A stretch of DNA of 64,000 nucleotides from Caecitellus pseudoparvulus (Eukaryota > Bigyra: Bicosoecida): assembly GCA_965644315.1 (NCBI GenBank), contig CBFFRQ010000057.1, positions 434,001 through 498,000 of the forward strand, written 5' to 3'. Of the stretch, positions 60,855 to 64,000 are shown piece by piece. The first letter of the stretch is position 1, and each line of letters opens with the position of its first letter. A program made the translations under genes and the position numbers. The notes below the pieces were generated by a model. That model was not told where the DNA came from. It made no database searches and saw only the letters and a program-made list of their open reading frames with translations.

Positions 60855-61167
60855 AGTGCACAGGTGGCCTAGTGGCCCAAGGTGCCGGCTCCAGGGGCGC
60901 TTGGTGCTCGTCAGGGTGCGGGGTGCGGCCCCTGTGTTCACTGTCGTGGCGTGTCTCACCTGCACGGGCTGCCGTGACACGCTGCCCGGGCTTTCCGAGT
61001 TCAGCTGCACCCTGCGTCAGTGGGCGCTGGGCAGTGGTCCGGAAAGGCTCAAATCGCATGTGCACGATCTTTCTTTCATTCTTGTGGAGCGATTCGTCCT
61101 GTTCCTGGCCGTGACTCTGTGCAGGGTCCACCTACCCCCCCCCATCACGCCTCAGCGTTTCACCGTC
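60855..61167. promoter_or_regulatory. Divergent promoter region
   Basis: This 313-bp interval lies between the cyclin gene (minus) and the small membrane-protein gene (plus). Open frames across it are not supported. A GCGTTTCA word precedes the plus-strand ATG by 14 bp. Confidence 0.45.
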
Positions 61168-61558
61168 ATGCAGCCTGGGCAGTCCCAAGCTGGCGCTGCC
61201 GCGCCCAAGAAGGGCGAGGGCAAGAAGCTGACAAAGTGAGTGCCTGGAACCCTTCAGTAGACCCGCGTGCTGCATCTTGCACCGCGTGTCCCCGCTCTCT
61301 GCTCCCTGCAGGTCGACGTGAGTGGAGGAGAACATGAAACGCCGGCGCAACACGCTGCACCTGCACCACCCCTGCACGCCCTGCCCCCCCTCCCTCCCGC
61401 ACAGGACTTCATTCGCGGCTCTTGCGTCCACTGTCGGTGGTCTCTTTGACCGCAGCAACGAGCAGGTGCAGAAGACACAAGACATCATCGTCAATGGCGG
61501 CTTCTTCGTCCTGTCTTGCTACATCATCTACCAATACGGGCACAAGCTGGCCGTCTAG
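61168..61558 (+). CDS. Small tail-anchored-like membrane protein, 75 residues
   Basis: The best model has exons 61168-61235, 61312-61317 and 61405-61558, giving 75 residues: a Lys/Gly-rich N-terminus (KKGEGKKLTK), a soluble stretch (LASTVGGLFDRSNEQVQ) and one C-terminal hydrophobic helix (IIVNGGFFVLSCYIIYQYG) ending HKLAV. This layout suits a C-tail-anchored protein of the mitochondrial outer membrane or ER, such as a small translocase subunit, but no family was recognised. If the 6-nt middle exon is skipped, one 169-nt intron remains and the protein is 73 residues, still in frame. Confidence 0.7.
61312..61317 (+). other. Probable 6-nt microexon (GTCGAC)
   Basis: Six bases lie between a strong acceptor (CTCTCTGCTCCCTGCAG) and a strong donor (GTGAGT). 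This splits a 169-nt gap into introns of 76 and 87 nt, both normal for this window. Inclusion adds two codons in phase. Confidence 0.55.
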
Positions 61559-61877
61559 AGGCCCTGCACCGGACGGCCGCGGCGCGACAAAGCGGTGGCC
61601 GGCGGCCCAGCACCTCCCTCACTGTGTGCGTGTGCGTGCGGGCAGCCCCGAGAGGCTCGCCTTGTGGGCAATCAAGGCAGCCAGGTGCAGGCCCCCCCCC
61701 CGGGCACCTTAGCACTCTGGGCCAACGGGGAGGGGGGGGGGAGCAAGCTGTGTGCCATATCACATTCATCTTCCATGCAGTACGGGGCCCTTCCCCGCTA
61801 CCAATGCATTGACCCCCACCCAAGGTTAGCGAGTTATCCTGCTGCGTGCCAGTGGGAGGGAGCCACGCCAGCCAACC
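61559..61877. other. Intergenic region with G and C homopolymer tracts
   Basis: The stretch holds a run of ten C at about 61692 and a G-rich block at about 61719-61741. It forms the 3' flank of the small membrane gene and the promoter of the GST-like gene. No gene is supported. Confidence 0.45.
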
Positions 61878-63142
61878 ATGGCTGCAGCGTCAGGGACCGG
61901 CGCGAAGCGCCTTCTGACCATCAAGTTCAGCCACTACAATGGTGCGCTGGCAGACGCGCAGCCGCAAATGTCGCGCGGCCCGATGCGGAACTTGTCCCCG
62001 CTCATGCACCTCCCCCATCGCCACTCACAGAGGCTGCACGGTGGGCCATGGACCGCTGCGGGGTGGCATACGCAGAGGAAGCGTACCTTCCCATGTTGCA
62101 CATGCCTGGCGTGTGGTGGAGCACCCTGGGCTGGACTGGGCGCCAAGCCAGCAACGTTTCCTCATCCTTCTCCACGCCCCTGCTCATGCTGCCTGGCGAG
62201 TCGCCTCAGCTGCTGCACAGCAGCATTGGCATTGTGCAGTACGCAGACGAGCACCGCAGTGAGGGGGCACCGAGCCTCATGGCTGGCGCGCCCACGCCGG
62301 GTGTGCCTTCGCAGCAAGAGGCGGCCCTTTTCACCTGGCTGCGTGAGCACTTGAGCCCCGCACCGCCAACCCAGCAACCCGTGCCGGATGCGCCCCTCCC
62401 AGAGCACAAGCACCCTGGCCTGGCGGGCCTGGCCACCTGCGATGCCTGGGATGCCGCCACGCTGCCTGATGTGCCAGAGGCTGTCCTGGCTGCACTGCCG
62501 CCTCCTGCGCAGCGGACTCTGGCCCACCCCTGCGCCACCCCGCCAACGCGCCTGCCCCTGGAGACGGAGCCAGCCAACCTGGAGGGCCTGGACGCCCTGG
62601 CCCTCATGCAGCACATGCACGACCGTGTCGGGCCGCTGTCCAGGCGGGCGGGCTACCACGAAGTGTTCCGGCAGCCTGGCCTGTTCGGCAAGCTCGCCGC
62701 CGCCAACGTGGCTGGCCTCCAGGCCTGGATCGCAGCCTCCCCCGCCCAGACCCTCATCATCCAGGGGGTGCGCAGCCTGAACATCAACGCCGCATCAGCA
62801 GCCAAGGCCCGCAAGCACCTGCTGGCGGAGTTCGAGGCCGTGGGGCGCCGGCTGGAGGCGGGGGGGCCCTTCCTCTGCCCGGGCGGCTTCGGCGCGGCTG
62901 ACCTGTACTGGGCGGCCATGGTGGCGCCTGCCTTGATGGTGCAGCCTGGGGAGGGCATGGGGGCGGTGTACCCCTGGGACGACCTGGCCGAGGAGTTCAA
63001 GGAGTACGCCCTGACCCTGCGGGGGAGCCTGGCTGGGCGCCATGCCCTGGCCTGCTTCGCGTTGTATCGCCACGCGTACTTGCAAGTGCCTGCGGCAGCA
63101 GCGACGGGGGGGGAGGGGGGCAAGCCAGACGCAAAGCTGTGA
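61878..63142 (+). CDS. Glutathione S-transferase-like protein
   Basis: Two exons (61878-61941, 62031-63142) joined across an 89-nt intron encode 391 residues. The N-terminal thioredoxin-like part reads LLTIKFSHYNEAARWAMDRC and VAYAEEAYLP, then FSTPLLMLPGESPQLLHSS, which matches the GST pattern of beta-1, helix 1, the cis-Pro strand and the S[ST] glutathione-binding turn. The C-terminal helical domain ends with RRLEAGGPFLCPGGFGAADLYWAA, the N-capping box (FGAADL) typical of GSTs. It is well above the usual 220 residues because of an insert of about 100 residues between the domains. Substrate and class are unknown. Confidence 0.72.
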
Positions 63143-63272
63143 TGAGGGCAAATGAAACACCCCCACCGTTTCACCACCCCTGCCCGTCCTGCCCGTCCTG
63201 CGCCGTCCAGTGAACGGAGTTGTGTCGGCTCCGCAGGTGAGCAGCAGCACCCCACCACGCCATCGTCGCACC

Positions 63273-64000
63273 ATGGCGTCAGAGTCCCTCTCCAGCAATG
63301 AGAAGAAGCTGTTTGAGAAGTACATCGGCAGTGTGAAGGGAAAGACCTGTGGTGGTCACTCTGCCCCAACAGTGTTGAAGCACCTCATCAAGAAGCACAA
63401 TGGCAACGAGGGAAAGCTGACCGATGCCATCGCACTGTGGCTCACAGGTACGGGTGCCTGACACACCAGCGCCAGCGCAGCAGCCTGGCACGGGACTCGC
63501 CCTTGGGTGCGCAGAGGAACTGAACGTCGACGACTTGAGCACATGGTCCAAGGCCCCCTCCACAAAGACCCGAGGCAAGGTGTGTACTGACGCGGCGATG
63601 CGCGAGGGCTGTGCACGCTGACGAAACGCCACCTCACACGCTGTTCTGCTTCCCCCCGCCTCCCCTCGTGCCAGGCCTCACACAAGCACAGCCAAGGCGG
63701 CAGCTACAGGCGAGATGACCACCAGCGCTCCTCCAGGCCGGGGCCCAGGCGCCAGGACGGCCCAGCAGGGTGCGTGACGAGCCCTGCCTGCAGCGGCGAC
63801 TTTTCCGCGTTGGTGCCAGCAGTTGGCAGTGGCAGTCACCTGCAGCGGCGCATGCCAGGCAGTGTTCAGCGCGCGTCTCGCACGTATCACTTTCATACGC
63901 CCCACATCGCAGGGCGAGGAAGCCTGGCATGGGCCGTGGCAGTGGCAGCGCTCAGGCACCTGCCCCAGCAGCTGCCACTGGTCGAGCAAGTGGCCGGGCA
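63273..64000 (+). CDS. Small N-domain plus basic Gly/Arg-rich protein, 3' end off the window
   Basis: The predicted exons are 63273-63447, 63515-63579, 63675-63769 and 63913 to the right edge, all in phase. The ATG has a strong context (CACCATGG). The first 80 residues look like a small helical domain (LSSNEKKLFEKYIGSV, APTVLKHLIKKHNGNEGKL, AIALWLTEELNVDDLSTW) that I do not recognise. The next part is basic and polar (ASHKHSQGGSYRRDDHQRSS, RPGPRRQDG), then ARKPGMGRGSGS, as in RNA-binding proteins. The first junction (LTEELN) is firm; the last intron (143 nt) is less so. The second intron carries the GAAACGCC word. Confidence 0.6.

Overview
This window is nuclear DNA from a eukaryote. It is visibly GC-rich and very gene-dense. 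Long intron-poor genes carry short GT-AG introns (mostly 65-100 nt), there is a tRNA-Ile(UAU) with its own intron, and the proteins are typical eukaryotic cell-biology families: Aurora kinase, cyclins, MAF1, importin-4, PLAA, DENN, a class III cyclase with the two-block membrane layout and a plasma-membrane P-type ATPase. The mix fits a free-living protist or microalga with a compact genome; the lineage cannot be fixed from the sequence alone. No bacterial operons, CRISPR arrays, viral genes or intact transposons were seen.

Left part (1-27.7 kb): a Sel1-repeat protein that runs off the left edge (minus strand, open frame from 3919), then an 18.9-kb uninterrupted reading frame for an RNF213/mysterin-like AAA+ giant (minus). 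Next come a secreted PQQ-propeller-like protein (plus), a secreted S28 serine carboxypeptidase (minus) and a tRNA-Ile(UAU) (minus).

Middle part (28-43.4 kb): a DENN-domain Rab regulator (plus), a PNUTS-like TFIIS-N protein (minus), the RNA polymerase III repressor MAF1 (minus), a permuted-papain-fold protein with inserted EF-hands and a lost catalytic cysteine (minus), and a dual-catalytic-domain membrane nucleotidyl cyclase (plus).

Right part (43.6-64 kb): importin-4-like karyopherin (plus), PLAA/Doa1 (minus), a transcription-type cyclin (minus), Aurora kinase (plus), an unrecognised nuclear-looking protein (minus), a P-type H+-ATPase-like protein that lacks the phosphorylated Asp (plus), a second cyclin (minus), a 75-residue tail-anchored-like protein with a probable 6-nt microexon (plus), a GST-like protein (plus) and a partial basic, Gly/Arg-rich protein running off the right edge (plus).

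Genes mostly alternate in strand. Divergent pairs share promoters of about 0.24-0.74 kb and convergent pairs end 27-275 bp apart. The strongest observations are the catalytically dead-looking P-type ATPase, the cyclase whose single composite active site is swapped relative to animal adenylyl cyclases, the EF-hand/permuted-papain pseudoenzyme, the giant RNF213-like frame with no visible RING, the microexon, and a GAAACGCC motif recurring on the sense strand of several introns. Exon junctions were inferred by eye from GT-AG signals, phase and family alignments recalled from general knowledge; no database search was run.
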